A stretch of DNA of 64,000 nt from Hymenobacter glacialis (GCF_001816165.1 NZ_MDZC01000068.1:1-64000), one strand, 5' to 3'. Counted from the first letter of the stretch, positions 40,567-50,883 are shown. Numbers and translations are program-made. Notes: a model not told the origin generated them from the letters alone.

Positions 40567-40599
40567 AAAAAGGCGCCGTTCGAGTGAACGGCGCCTTTT
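40567..40599 (-). terminator. Terminator left by the lost lipoprotein paralogue
   Basis: Perfect stem AAAAGGCGCCGTTC/GAACGGCGCCTTTT with U run on the minus strand, 26 bases after the remnant stop codon. Confidence 0.85.
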
Positions 40600-40624
40600 C
40601 AAAGCTATGGGTGGTACAGGCGGC

Positions 40625-40672
40625 TTACTCCACTTCCACGGTGAAGGTGCTTTGCTGCTCGTATTTATTCCT
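40625..40672 (-). pseudogene. Remnant 3' end of a paralogous lipoprotein gene
   Basis: Reads NKYEQQSTFTVEVE-stop on the minus strand, against DIYETKSTFTVEVK-stop in the intact gene 780 bases away. Nothing of the rest of the gene remains upstream. Confidence 0.7.
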
Positions 40673-40793
40673 TTACTCCACGGTACCGGGTTCGAATGCT
40701 AAGGCACAGGGGTAACGCGCTGAATCACGACAGGTACCGAGGAATCAGCACAGTGTCCCTGCTGCTCCCTTGCCGCTTCCGTACATTCGCCAC

Positions 40794-43373
40794 ATGTCCG
40801 CTTCTGTCGTTGCTCCTGTGCCTTTTCCCGACGACCTCCGCGGCCAGTTCATCCCTGATGAGCTGCTGGTGGGCCTGTTCGAAACTTCGCTCACAGGCTT
40901 CGTGCTCTACCTGCCCATCAGGGGCGGTGATGGCACCATTGTGGACTTTGGGCTTGGCCTGCTGAACGCGGCCGCTCAGCAGCTGCTGAGTTTGCCAGCG
41001 CGCCCTACTCAAACGTACCGGCAGCTGTATCCGGACACGAGCCAAAACGGTGTTTTTGAGTTCTATCGATGCGTTTTTGAGTCCGGCGTGCCGGCGCAGT
41101 ATAAATTTAACTACCAGCACCACGGGCTGGATACCTACTTCCAGCTATCGGCACGGCGTGTGGGGGAGGGACTGGTGGTGAGCCTTGCGGACATGGCGAG
41201 CGAAGAACGCACGGCGATGGCCACAGCCCGGCAGAAGCTGGCCCATAGCGAAGCCCGCGCCTCATCAATCAACGCCGAGCTGGCCACTGCCAACGAAGAG
41301 CTGGCCGTGGCCAACGAGGAGCTGCAAGCGGCCAACGAGGAGATTCGAGCCACCAACGACACCCTCTTCCTGGCGCAGGTAGTGTTACAGGACTTCAACC
41401 AGGAGCTGGAGGCCCGGGTAGCCGACCGCACCGCCCGGCTGCAGGCCGCCCAAAGCGAAGCCGAGCGGGAGCGGATGCGGCTGGACCGGTTTTTCCGGCA
41501 AGTGCCCGCCGCCATCTGCATTCTGGACGGTCCCAATCTGGTGTTTGAATTGGTGAATCCAGCTTATCAGGCCCTGTTTCCGGGGCGGCGGCTGGAGGGG
41601 CGGCCCCTGCTGCAGGCGCTGCCCGAACTAACCAATCACGCGGTGTGGCAGAGCCTGCAGCGGGTGTACCAAACCGGTGAGAGCAGTGCAGAAAGCAGCA
41701 TACTGGTTCCGGTAGCCCGGTACGAGGGCCAGCCGCTGGAACACCTGTACTTCGACTACGTGCAGCAGGCGCGCTACAACGAGCACGGGCAAGTTGATGG
41801 CGTCCTGGTGTTTGCCTTCGAAGTAACGGAGCAGGTGCTGGCGAAGCAGCGCAACGACGCCCTGCAGGTGCAGGCGCTGGCGGCGGCCCAGCAGCTGGTG
41901 CGCCAGCGCGAAACCCTGTACCAGGTATTTGAGCAAACCCCGGCCAGCGTGGCCATCCTGCGTGGCCCCGACCACCGGGTTGAGTACCTTAACCCCGGCT
42001 ACCAGGCCCTGTTGCAAGGGCGCGAGCTGCTGGGCAAGCCCCTGGCTGAGGTCCTGCCCGAAACCGAGGAGCTCGGGTTCGTTGCCCTGCTCGACCAGGT
42101 GTACCGTACCGGTGAGCCCTTTGTGGGGGTTGAGATGCCCTTTCAGCCGCGCGATGCCACGGGCGCCCGGTTGCCCGAGGCCTACTACACCTTCACCTAC
42201 CAGGCCCATCGCGAAAACGGCGTGACCGTAGGCGTGTCCTCCTTTGCCTTTAATGTGACGGAGCAGGTACTGGCCCGCCAGCAGACCGCCGCTCTTCAGA
42301 AGGAGGTGCAGCACCGCGACGTGCAGCTGCAGGACCTGTTTGAGCAGGCGCCGGTGGCCATTGCCGTGCTGCGCGGGCCGGAGCTGGTAGTGGAGCTGGC
42401 CAATAGCGTGGTCTGCGCGCTGTGGGGCCACACCCGCGACGAGGTGCTGGGCAAGCCGCTGCTCGATGCCATGCCCGAGCTGCGCGGCCAGGGTTTCGAG
42501 ACACTGCTTGAACGCGTAATGGCCACGGGCGTGCCCTACGTGGCGCAGGAGAAACCCGCGCAGCTGCCACGCAACGGCGAATTTAAAACCGTGTTCCTGA
42601 ACTTTGTGTACCAGCCCCTGCGCGATGCCCAGGGCCGGATTACGGGGATAGCGGCCGTGGCCACCGACGTGAGCGAGCAAGTAGCCGCCCGCCAGCGTCT
42701 GGCCCTGGCCAACGCCGAGCTGCAGGCCGCCAACGAAGCCGTGAGCGTGCGCAACAACGAGCTGGCCAGTACCAACCAGCAGCTGCTGCGCACCAACCAG
42801 GACCTCGACAATTTTGTGTACGCGGCTTCCCACGACCTCAAGCAGCCGGTCAACAACCTGGCGGGGCTGTTCCAAGAGGTACGTTTGGTCACCGCCTTCA
42901 CCGACCCCGAAGAAGAAGCCACCCTGCTGCCGATGGTGGACGAAGCCCTGCGCCAGCTCTCCGGCACCATCGATGACCTGGCCACCGTGGGCCAGGTGCA
43001 GCGCCTGCCCGAGCTGCCCGCCGAAACGGTGGCGCTGGAAGAAATAACCCAGGAACTGCTGCAAACCCTGCAGCCGCAGGTGCAGGCCGCCCGCGCCCGC
43101 GTTACCACCGATTTTTCGTCCCGGCCTACCATCACCTACGCCCGCGCCAGCCTGCGCACCATTCTGCTCAACCTGCTCAGCAATTCGCTGAAGTATGCCG
43201 ACCCCAGCCGGCCCTGCCGCGTGCACCTCTCGGTGTGGGTGCAGGAAGGTCGCCCCGTGCTGCTTGTGGAAGACAACGGCCTGGGCTTCGACGTGCAGCG
43301 GCACCGCGGCGAGCTGTTTCACCTCTTCCGCCGCTTCCACGACCACACCGAGGGCACGGGCGTCGGACTTTAA
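40794..43373 (+). CDS. Multi-PAS sensor histidine kinase, cut by an in-frame stop in the G2 box
   Basis: A soluble kinase of 859 residues as read, with the start at ATG 40794 (MSASVVAPVPFPDDLRG). It mirrors the kinase at 2907-5468: a PAS-like start (FETSLTGFVLYLPIRGG), three or four PAS domains joined by coiled coils (ANEELAVANEELQAANEE), HisKA with His680 in AASHDLKQPVNNL and a HATPase with LLNLLSNSLKYAD and DNGLGFD. It ends in GTGVGL at a TAA at 43371, where relatives have Tyr. In the same frame the missing end continues (LVNRIVQSNGGRVEVESE and TTFRVFL) to a TAG at 43461. So one base substitution removed about 29 residues of the ATPase. The protein may be inactive, or the stop may be read through. 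No regulator gene is adjacent. Confidence 0.9.
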   Translation: MSASVVAPVPFPDDLRGQFIPDELLVGLFETSLTGFVLYLPIRGGDGTIVDFGLGLLNAAAQQLLSLPARPTQTYRQLYPDTSQNGVFEFYRCVFESGVPAQYKFNYQHHGLDTYFQLSARRVGEGLVVSLADMASEERTAMATARQKLAHSEARASSINAELATANEELAVANEELQAANEEIRATNDTLFLAQVVLQDFNQELEARVADRTARLQAAQSEAERERMRLDRFFRQVPAAICILDGPNLVFELVNPAYQALFPGRRLEGRPLLQALPELTNHAVWQSLQRVYQTGESSAESSILVPVARYEGQPLEHLYFDYVQQARYNEHGQVDGVLVFAFEVTEQVLAKQRNDALQVQALAAAQQLVRQRETLYQVFEQTPASVAILRGPDHRVEYLNPGYQALLQGRELLGKPLAEVLPETEELGFVALLDQVYRTGEPFVGVEMPFQPRDATGARLPEAYYTFTYQAHRENGVTVGVSSFAFNVTEQVLARQQTAALQKEVQHRDVQLQDLFEQAPVAIAVLRGPELVVELANSVVCALWGHTRDEVLGKPLLDAMPELRGQGFETLLERVMATGVPYVAQEKPAQLPRNGEFKTVFLNFVYQPLRDAQGRITGIAAVATDVSEQVAARQRLALANAELQAANEAVSVRNNELASTNQQLLRTNQDLDNFVYAASHDLKQPVNNLAGLFQEVRLVTAFTDPEEEATLLPMVDEALRQLSGTIDDLATVGQVQRLPELPAETVALEEITQELLQTLQPQVQAARARVTTDFSSRPTITYARASLRTILLNLLSNSLKYADPSRPCRVHLSVWVQEGRPVLLVEDNGLGFDVQRHRGELFHLFRRFHDHTEGTGVGL

Positions 43374-43532
43374 CTTGTCAACCGCATTGTGCAGAGCAAC
43401 GGCGGCCGCGTGGAGGTAGAAAGCGAGATAGGGGAGGGCACCACGTTCCGGGTGTTCCTGTAGCGCCCTGCGGCACCTGGTGCCCGGTGCCACTAAAGTT
43501 ATTTTCCGGGCGCTGGCGTAATGCGAAAGGGC

Positions 43533-46500
43533 TTACCGCACCAGGCGCATGGTAGTGTCCAGCCGCTCCGTGCGCAGCAGGGCGCGGTACTGCTGGCGCA
43601 GGATGTCCTGGGCCTGGCGCTGCTCGCCCTTTTGGAAGAACCGCACCTTGTACTTATCGCCGGGCGCGTCGCGGCGCAGGTTGATGTAGGTAAGCTTGCG
43701 GTTGGCGTTGCGCTTGGGCTCGCCTTCCTGAATGCGCTCCACGCGCTTGCTGTTGTTGCCAAACAGGGCCTGCAGGGGTTTCAGGCCCACGTACAGATTG
43801 CTGCGACCGGTCAGGCCGTAGCGGCCGCTCACTTCCAGGCTGCTGATGTTGCTGTTCAGGCGCAAACTGGGAATGAGCAGCTGGCCATCGGCGAGAATGA
43901 ACTGGCTGCTCACGGGCTCGAAGTACAAATGGCTGCTGCGCTCGGCTTTGATAAACTTCAGGGCCTCCATCAATACTTCCACGTTCAGCAGCTCCAGGTC
44001 GCGAAAATCGGTTTTGAGGTAGCCCACGGTGGTCTGCAGGTCGGGCAGGAACGTAGGGCCCAGGTTGGTGCGCAGGTCCACCACGCCGCGCAGGCTCCCG
44101 CGAATGTTGTCGCCGCCCAGCACGTTCAGGCCCATGGCGTTGGCAGTGGCAAAAAGCGGCGAAAGCTGCAGGTCCTCCAGCTGCACCTGCGCCTGGGCGG
44201 GGTGGTGCGCCCGGTCGGTGGTGGTGAGCATTTGCCCCCGCAGACTGATGCGGCCCTCAAACGCATCAAACGTGCAGTTGTCGAGCTGGGCCTCGCCCTC
44301 CAGCAGGCGCGACACCAGCCGGAACCGCGTGCCCCGAATGGCGGCGTAGCGCACCTCGTCGGCCTCCACCCGCAGCACCGCGCTCAGCACCCCGTTTGCC
44401 ACCATGGAGGCGTTGGGCTGCGTTTCCTTGCGGATGGCGCGCCGGGCGGCCCGAGCCTGGGTGCGGGCCGTGGGGGCCGCGCTGGCGGGGGTGGTCAGGC
44501 TGGCCACCAGGGCCAGCAGGCGCGGTACGTCCAGAGTGCCGTAGCGCAGGGTCACGTCGGCATCGGCGGCCACAAAGCGCATGTCTTCTACCTGCACCGT
44601 GGCGGTGGCCTCGCCCCGGCCGCCTTCGGGGGTGCGGAAGCGCAGGAAGGGCAGTTGCAGGAGCTCCCCGGACTTTTCCAGGCGCATTTGCACGTCGCGC
44701 AGGCTCTGGTCGTTGGGCAGCTGCACGTAGGCGATGTCGACGTTTATACGGCCGTTGGCGGCCAGCAGCAGGTCCCGCAGGGCGGGCAGGGCCGCGCCTT
44801 TGGCTTTGCTTTTGGCGGGAACTGCCGGCGCGTCGGGCTTGCGGAGGTGGGCCACAAACTGCTCGTAGTCGAGCGCGGCGAAGCGAATGCCCAGCTGGTA
44901 CTGCACCGGCGCCACGCGGTTGTCGGGGTCGGTGGGCCATTCTACCTGGCCCTGCACGCGGCCGCCCCACACGCGCCCGGCCAGGTTGCGCAGCTGCACG
45001 CGCTGCCCGTCGTGGCGCACGGTCACGGCCAGGTCGGTGAGCGTGTCGGTGGCCAGCAGCAGCGCTGGCAGCGCAGGTCCACGTTCAGCAGCAGGCCCGG
45101 CGGAATGAGCTCGCTACCCAGGGTGGCGGCCAGCTGGGCGCGGTCGGCGCGGTCGCGGGCCGGTTTGGGCAGGCTCCCCGGCGAAAACCCCGGCCCCACC
45201 GTACGCGGCAGGGGCCGCAGCAGGGTGCGCAGCCGGCCCAGCCGCAGCTCATCCACCGAGAAAGTGCCGCGGATGCTGGCCGTGGGGTGCTGGTCGTTGA
45301 GGTAGTCGTAGAGGTAGGTGGTGGTGGCCGAGGCCCGAAACCGCATGCCGTTGAGCACGCCGGCCGCATTGGAGAGGCGCCAGAGGCTGTCGCGCAGGCC
45401 AATCTGCACGTTGAGCTGCGTCAGCTCGGCCTCGCGCCGGGGCAGGCCCAGGGCCGCGCCGCGCAGGGCCAGCGTGCCGCGCAGCGACAGCCCTCTTTGC
45501 GGTGGTCCCGGGTAGGGCCGGCCGGCGCGCGGGCAGCAGGCCCCGCACCCGCACGTCGAGGTCGGCAATGCCGGCGCGGGCTCGTAGTTGCCCGGGGGCC
45601 AGCACGGCGGCCAGTCCCGGCAGCTCGGTGCGCCCCCGAAAATGGCCGTTCACGTACGGACGCTTGAAATCCCGCATGGTCAGGGCCACGTCCAGCTTGC
45701 CCACGGGCGAGTAGATGCGGCAGCGCTGCAGGGTAAGCACCGTCGATTTGAGGTTGTGGGCCGGGCCATTATCGTAAGTGCCCTGCAGGTCCCAGCGGTT
45801 GATGCGGCGCGCGGGTTCGGGCCAGCGCAGGCTGGCGTTGCGCAGCCGGAACGTGAGCACGTTGCGGGGCGTCACGGTGGGCCCGCTCAGCCCCGTGATG
45901 GTGTAGTGAATGTGGGCCTTGCTGGGGCTGGTGGCACCCACCAGGTAGGATTCGAGGCGGGGCGGCAGGGCGGCGCGCAGCACCTCCGTCAGGGGCTGGT
46001 TGCCTATGAATTTCAGCTGGAGCCAAGTGCCCACGGGCTGGTTGGGGTCCACGGTGTGGGTGCCGGTCACCCGAATGGTGTCGCCGTTGAGGGTGGCGCG
46101 CGTCTGGTAGAGCAGGCCCTGGCGGTTCTCAAATTTGTACTTGTAATGCACCCAGGCCTGCACCGGCTCGCGTTCAAACATGGTGCCGAAGCGGGTGCGC
46201 AGGTAGCTCAATTGCCCATCAAGGGAGCCCGCTACGCGCAGCACGCCGCCCCGCAGCCGGGCCCTGAGCCGCGCTTGCCGCACCCGCACCCCAAAGGCAC
46301 TGCGCGAGTAGCCGTTGTGCGAGCTAAACCGAAAGTTGTTGACCACCAGCTCCTGCAAATCCAGGTTGAGGGTGGGCGGGGAGCCCGTGCCCTTGCGGCG
46401 CTTGCCACGCAGGCCCCAGGAGCGCCCCAGCGAGTCCACCCGTTCGCGGAAATCCACGTCCGATATCACCAGGCGGGTAACCTGGATGGTGCCGCGCAGC

Positions 46501-46811
46501 AGGCTGGCCAGCTCCAGGCGCATATCGGCCCGCTGCAGGCGCAGCACCGGCACCCGCCGCCGGTGCGAGGTGTCGGTCAGGCTGATGTGGTGCAGCGAGG
46601 CCGTGAGGTGCGGGAAGTCGCGCCAGGGCGAAAAATCAACTTCAAACGGCCCCAGCACCAGCTCCGAATTGGCCGTGAGGCCTTGCCGCACTTCCTGCGC
46701 AATGCGCCGCCGCCCGTATTCCGTGCCGAAAAGCCACACGGCCACCACCGCCCCCGCCACGCCCAGCAGCAGCAGCCCAGCCAGTAGCCGACGGATAGGA
46801 AATGACGTCAT
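43533..46811 (-). pseudogene. AsmA-like envelope protein gene with two compensating frameshifts
   Basis: A gene of about 1,090 codons. It begins MTSFPIRRLLAGLLLLG with an N-terminal membrane helix, then a long beta-rich region of the AsmA type (VLGPFEVDFSPWRDFPHLT, LELASLLRGTIQVTRLVI). The frame must shift near 45530 (after VRVRGLLP) to reach GLSLRGTLALRG and LYDYLNDQHPTASIRGTF, and shift back near 45080 to give ATDTLTDLAVTVRHDG and the AsmA C-terminal part (DFRDLELLNVEVLME, YGLTGRSNLYVGLKPL). The first and last parts share one frame. AsmA proteins bridge the periplasm and move phospholipids. Either two real indels or two assembly errors explain it. Confidence 0.75.
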
Positions 46812-46915
46812 GAAGCGAAAAGGGGTAGAAAGGAGCCGCGTAGTCGTGCGAAGCGTGGTGAAGGTATCGCCGCTTACGCGAATGGACGCTGCTCAACCAC
46901 AACCATAGCGTTTAG

Positions 46916-46977
46916 ATTCTAACCGATTAGGCGTCACGCTGAGCGTTGTCGAAGCATGACGGCCTAATCGGTTAGAA
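46916..46977. repeat. Palindrome enclosing one half of a GTCATGCTGAGC-type unit
   Basis: Perfect arms ATTCTAACCGATTAGGC and GCCTAATCGGTTAGAAT surround GTCACGCTGAGC and GTCGAAGCATGAC. Confidence 0.85.
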
Positions 46978-46994
46978 TTAGAGTCCTTTAACGC

Positions 46995-47026
46995 AACAGC
47001 CCCGAGCACTGCTGCCCGGGGCTGTT
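46995..47026 (-). terminator. Terminator of the tricorn-like gene
   Basis: Stem ACAGCCCCG/CGGGGCTGT with inner GCAG/CTGC; short U run on the minus strand. Confidence 0.65.
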
Positions 47027-47052
47027 TCACGTTATTACATGCTTTCTTGCCG

Positions 47053-50000
47053 CTAACGGCTGCCTGTAGCCCCTGCAGGGCTGGTCTTTAGCTGGCCCAG
47101 CAGCTCCTTCACGGCAGTATCCAGCTGCACGTCGCGGCCGGTGTAGCTCTCGCCCATGGGTCGGGTCACGGCCACGTCCACGGGGCGGGGGTTCATCTCC
47201 ATCACCTTGCCGTCGCGCGCGGCCCGGATGGTGCTGCCCGGCAGGCGCAGGCTGGAACCATCGAGCAGCGTGGCGCCGCCGGTGAAGATAATCCAGCCGC
47301 CAGTGGGCTCGCCCACTATTTTGCCCAGCTTCTCGGCCCGGTAGCCTTCGCTGAAGTCCTCGGCGTCGGACAGGGAGTGCTGGTTGGTGACGAGCACCGT
47401 GGGCAGCTCCAGGGCACGCTGGCCCAGGGCGGTGCGCGCCGGCATGGGGGTGGGCTGGCTGCGGTTGCTCATGGTGAGGTAGCTGCGGCGCGCCAGCACG
47501 TCAATGGCGTACACGTTCACGAAGCCGCCGTTGTTGTTGCGCACGTCCACCACCACGCCTTCGCGGCCCATGTTTTCGGCGTCAAGGTCCAGGTAGAGCT
47601 GCGCCAGCGCGCCGGCCGACATGTCAAACATGTGCACGTAGCCCAGGCGGCCGCCGCTGGCTTTGGCCACGTAGGCGCGGCGCTCCTCCACCCACTGCCG
47701 GTAGTCGAGGGCTTTTTCGGTTTCACGGCTGATGGGGCGCACCACCACGTCACGCTCGGTGGCGGCGGGGGCGGCCTTGCTTTTGCGCTTGCCGGTGGCC
47801 GGGGCTGTGGCCGCGCCGCTGCCCACACGCAGGGTCACGCGGCGGCCCACCTGGTACTGCAGCAGCTCGTCGAGGTTGGTGCTGGGGGTAAGAGCCGTGC
47901 CGTTCACGGCCAGCAGCACGTCGCCGGGGCGAATGCCGGCCAGCGCGGCGGCGCTCAGCGGCAGCACGGTGCTCACCCGCAGGCGGCCGTTCTGCTCGTA
48001 TTCGGGCGCCTCAAAACGCAGGCCGAGGCGGCCCGTGGCGGGTGGCACCGTGCCGCCCGCGGCGGGGGCGGGGTTGTGGCCGGAGTGCGAGGCGTTGAGC
48101 TCGCCTATCATCAGGTTGGTGAGGCGGCGGGCTTCGTCCACGGTGCGGGCCCCGGCAATGAGGGGCGCGTACACTTCGCGCTGCGCCGGCCAGTTCACCC
48201 CGTTGAAAGTGGAGTCGTTGAAGAAGTCGCGCATAAGGGTCCAGGCCTGGTCAAACACCACCATTTTCTCCTTCTCAAAGTCCACGTCCATCTCGGCGCT
48301 CACGGCCACGCTGCGCGGGGTGCCCTTGCCGGTTTCCACGGGCACTACTTTGATGGTGCCCTGGTCGAGGTAAAACACCTCCTTGCTGTTGGGCGAAAAC
48401 TGCGCGTCGCGTTTGGCGCCGGTGGTGGACGTGAGCTGGCGCACCACGGCCGGCTCCTTGCTCAGCTCATCGAGCGGGTACACGTACAGGTTCGATTGAT
48501 TGGCCGAAAAAGCGGTTAGCAGCAGCCACTTGCCATCGGGGCTGATGCTGTGCGAACCCACGTTCACGCCCACGGGCAGCAAGCTCAGCCGGCGGCGAAT
48601 GTCCTCAAAATCAACCTTCACCGGCGGCTTGGGGGCTTTGGCACCCGCCACGCCTTTTCTCGTGCCAATGGAGTCGGTGGGCCCGCCCGGCAGCACCACG
48701 GGGCGATTCGTAGCGGACCTGGTGGAGGGCGCCGGGGTTCGGCCGGGCGCGCTGGGGGCCGGGGCTGGCTGTTCCCTGAACAAGTCCCGGAACTGGTCCT
48801 CGCGAAAGCGGGGCGTGCGAGGCAACAAATCGACGCGGGCCACCTGGGCGTCTTCGGTGCGCTGGCCGGTGTCGAACAGCAGGTACTTGCCGTCGGGGCT
48901 CCACGACACGGAATTGGAGTTGGTGTTGGCCACAAAGCTCACGGCGCGGGCCGCGCCGCCCGCCGCCGGCACCACCGAGGCATTGGTGAAGCCGCGTCCG
49001 CCCCGGGGCATGAAGGCCAGCCACTTGCCATCGGGCGACCACACCACGTTCCGCTCGGGGCTGGAGGGCGGGCGGCCGAAGATGCCGCGGGCCAATACTT
49101 TATCCTTACTAGTGGCCACGTCCAGCACCCGCAGCTCACGGGCGTCGCGCTGGAAGGCCAGCAACTTACCATCGGGCGAGAAGGCGGGCGCGGCGTCGTT
49201 GAGGGTGCTGTTGGTCAGGCGGGTTTCCTTGCCGGTGCCAAAGGCGTAGCTGTAGAGGTGTCCCGGGCCATCGCGCTCCGATACGTACACCAGCCGGCGG
49301 CTATCGGGTGCCCAAGCCAGGCCCGATTCGGCGGCCGGCGTCTGCGAAATGCGGGTGGCCTCGCCACCATCGGCCGCCGAGGCGGCAAACACTTCGCCGT
49401 GCACCACAAAGGCTACTTTGGTGCCATCAGGCGATAGGGCCAGCTCTTGCAGGCGGTCCGTAAACCGCAGGCGTTCCACGGCCGGCCCGGCGGGCACGCC
49501 CCGGCGCTGCACCGCTACTTCGCGCACCTGGCCGTTGTCGGTGTCCATGGTCCACAGCTTGAAGTTTCGCTCGAAGGCAATGAGCTTGCCGTCGTAGGAA
49601 ATGCTGGGCCAGAGCACGCGCCCGTCCTTGAAGGAGGTGACGGGCCGGGCGGCGGTTTTGTCGCCGTTCAAACCCAGCACCCAGATATTCTCGGGCCCGG
49701 CCTGGTCCGACACGTAGAACAGGCGCTGGCCGCCCGCGCCCCACATGGGCCACAACGCCTTGCCGCCGCCCGTGGTCAGGGCCTCGTAGGTGGGTGCGCC
49801 GCCGGCGCCTTCGCGCCGCAGGGTGATTTCCGACTCGTCGAGGTGGCTGTGGCCGTGGCGCCACCACTGGTTGTTGGCAATGCCGCGGGCGCTGAAGGCC
49901 AGCAGTTTGCCGTCGGGGCTGGGCGCGGCGAAGAATTCGTTGGCGTAGCGGTCGGCGCTCACCGGGGTGGGCGTGCCCCCGGTGGCTGGCACCCGGTAGA

Positions 50001-50469
50001 TGTCGTTCATGCCGGCGATGTCGCGGCTGGTTGAGGAGAAGTAGAGCCATTTGCCATCGGCCGACCAGTTGTCGAGCTGGTCGGGGGCATCGTCGAAGGT
50101 CACGCGGCGCAACTCGCCGGTTTCCAGGGCCAGCACGTACACGTCGCCGTTGCCGGTGCGCGTGGAAATGAAGGCCAGCGAACGGCCATCGGGCGAGTAC
50201 AGCGGCCGGCTTTCGGTGGCCGGGTGCGACACCAGCAAACGGGCTTCGCCACCCGCCACCGGACTGGTCCAGATGTCGCCGCCCGACACAAAAGCCAGCT
50301 CCATGCGGTTGGGCGACACGGCCGGCTCCGAGAAGTACGGCACCGGCGTCGGGGCCGCCTGCGCACCTTGCGCCAGCAGGAAAGCAGTGAGGAAGGGCAG
50401 CGCGCGTGCTGCTCGCGCCGGCCGCAGCCAGCGGCTAACGGGCTTTTGGTGAGGGAGTAAAAATGCCAT
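47053..50469 (-). CDS. Tricorn-like protease (PD40 propeller, PDZ, S41)
   Basis: A secreted protease of 1,138 residues. The ATG at 50469 precedes a signal peptide with ALPFLTAFLLAQGAQA. The N-terminal 650 residues form WD40-like beta-propeller blades with repeated SPDGK motifs (YSPDGRSLAFISTRTGNGDV, WSADGKWLYFSSTS, FSPDGKLLAFQRDARE). A tricorn-type helical domain with DQAWTLMRDFFNDSTFNGV and a PDZ domain (GIRPGDVLLAVNGTAL) follow. The S41 catalytic end has VVDVRNNNGGFVN and TNQHSLSDAEDFSEGY near residues 1029-1043. Such enzymes trim peptides in the periplasm. It is monocistronic. The frame is open 25 codons upstream, but the signal peptide decides the start. Confidence 0.92.
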   Translation of the reverse strand: MAFLLPHQKPVSRWLRPARAARALPFLTAFLLAQGAQAAPTPVPYFSEPAVSPNRMELAFVSGGDIWTSPVAGGEARLLVSHPATESRPLYSPDGRSLAFISTRTGNGDVYVLALETGELRRVTFDDAPDQLDNWSADGKWLYFSSTSRDIAGMNDIYRVPATGGTPTPVSADRYANEFFAAPSPDGKLLAFSARGIANNQWWRHGHSHLDESEITLRREGAGGAPTYEALTTGGGKALWPMWGAGGQRLFYVSDQAGPENIWVLGLNGDKTAARPVTSFKDGRVLWPSISYDGKLIAFERNFKLWTMDTDNGQVREVAVQRRGVPAGPAVERLRFTDRLQELALSPDGTKVAFVVHGEVFAASAADGGEATRISQTPAAESGLAWAPDSRRLVYVSERDGPGHLYSYAFGTGKETRLTNSTLNDAAPAFSPDGKLLAFQRDARELRVLDVATSKDKVLARGIFGRPPSSPERNVVWSPDGKWLAFMPRGGRGFTNASVVPAAGGAARAVSFVANTNSNSVSWSPDGKYLLFDTGQRTEDAQVARVDLLPRTPRFREDQFRDLFREQPAPAPSAPGRTPAPSTRSATNRPVVLPGGPTDSIGTRKGVAGAKAPKPPVKVDFEDIRRRLSLLPVGVNVGSHSISPDGKWLLLTAFSANQSNLYVYPLDELSKEPAVVRQLTSTTGAKRDAQFSPNSKEVFYLDQGTIKVVPVETGKGTPRSVAVSAEMDVDFEKEKMVVFDQAWTLMRDFFNDSTFNGVNWPAQREVYAPLIAGARTVDEARRLTNLMIGELNASHSGHNPAPAAGGTVPPATGRLGLRFEAPEYEQNGRLRVSTVLPLSAAALAGIRPGDVLLAVNGTALTPSTNLDELLQYQVGRRVTLRVGSGAATAPATGKRKSKAAPAATERDVVVRPISRETEKALDYRQWVEERRAYVAKASGGRLGYVHMFDMSAGALAQLYLDLDAENMGREGVVVDVRNNNGGFVNVYAIDVLARRSYLTMSNRSQPTPMPARTALGQRALELPTVLVTNQHSLSDAEDFSEGYRAEKLGKIVGEPTGGWIIFTGGATLLDGSSLRLPGSTIRAARDGKVMEMNPRPVDVAVTRPMGESYTGRDVQLDTAVKELLGQLKTSPAGATGSR

Positions 50470-50559
50470 CAGAAAGACGTTGCTAATTGAAGAGGTAATA
50501 GTACAAGCATTTATCGACATGCCATTCGCCCGCTGAGAAAACACAAGGCCAGCAGGGGA

Positions 50560-50613
50560 GTAGCGCGAAGCAGTGCTGCGCGCCCTGGCGCCGTGCGGGT
50601 GTGCTTCGCGTTG
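50560..50613. repeat. Decayed GTAGCGCGAAGC-type repeat
   Basis: GAGTAGCGCGAAGCAGTGC and GTGTGCTTCGCGTTGG are partly complementary; close to the element at 14307-14391. Confidence 0.6.
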
Positions 50614-50639
50614 GCCATAGGGTTACTACCATAAGCACC

Positions 50640-50730
50640 TGTCATGCTGAGCGCAGCGAAGCATCCTCTCACCGCTGAACATCCGGCTCAAACCTGATAG
50701 GATACTTCGCTGCGCTCAGCATGACAGGTG
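50640..50730. repeat. GTCATGCTGAGC-type palindromic repeat
   Basis: Arms CCTGTCATGCTGAGCGCAGC and GCTGCGCTCAGCATGACAGG, inner GAAGCATCCT/AGGATACTTC, around a short centre. Confidence 0.85.
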
Positions 50731-50831
50731 CTTATGGCATGATGCAGGGGCACAGCAGCAAGCGCTGCCCCGCCACACCGCACGCTCAACACCGGCCAGC
50801 GGCAGCGGCGAGTTCCGACCGATACCAACGC

Positions 50832-50883
50832 AAAAGCCCCAACGCGGCCTGCCATAAGGAGGCACTGCGGTGGGGCTTTTTAC
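50832..50883 (-). terminator. Terminator after the gene at 50948-51658
   Basis: Stem AAAAGCCCCAACG/CGGTGGGGCTTTT with one mismatch. Located 65 bases beyond the stop codon of the minus-strand gene. The rest of 50731-50947 shows nothing else. Confidence 0.65.

Noticed and set aside
43521..45305. A 594-codon plus-strand frame opposite the AsmA-like gene
   Set aside because: It is longer than each intact piece of the broken gene, but its composition is that of antisense shadow and the AsmA protein features are on the minus strand.
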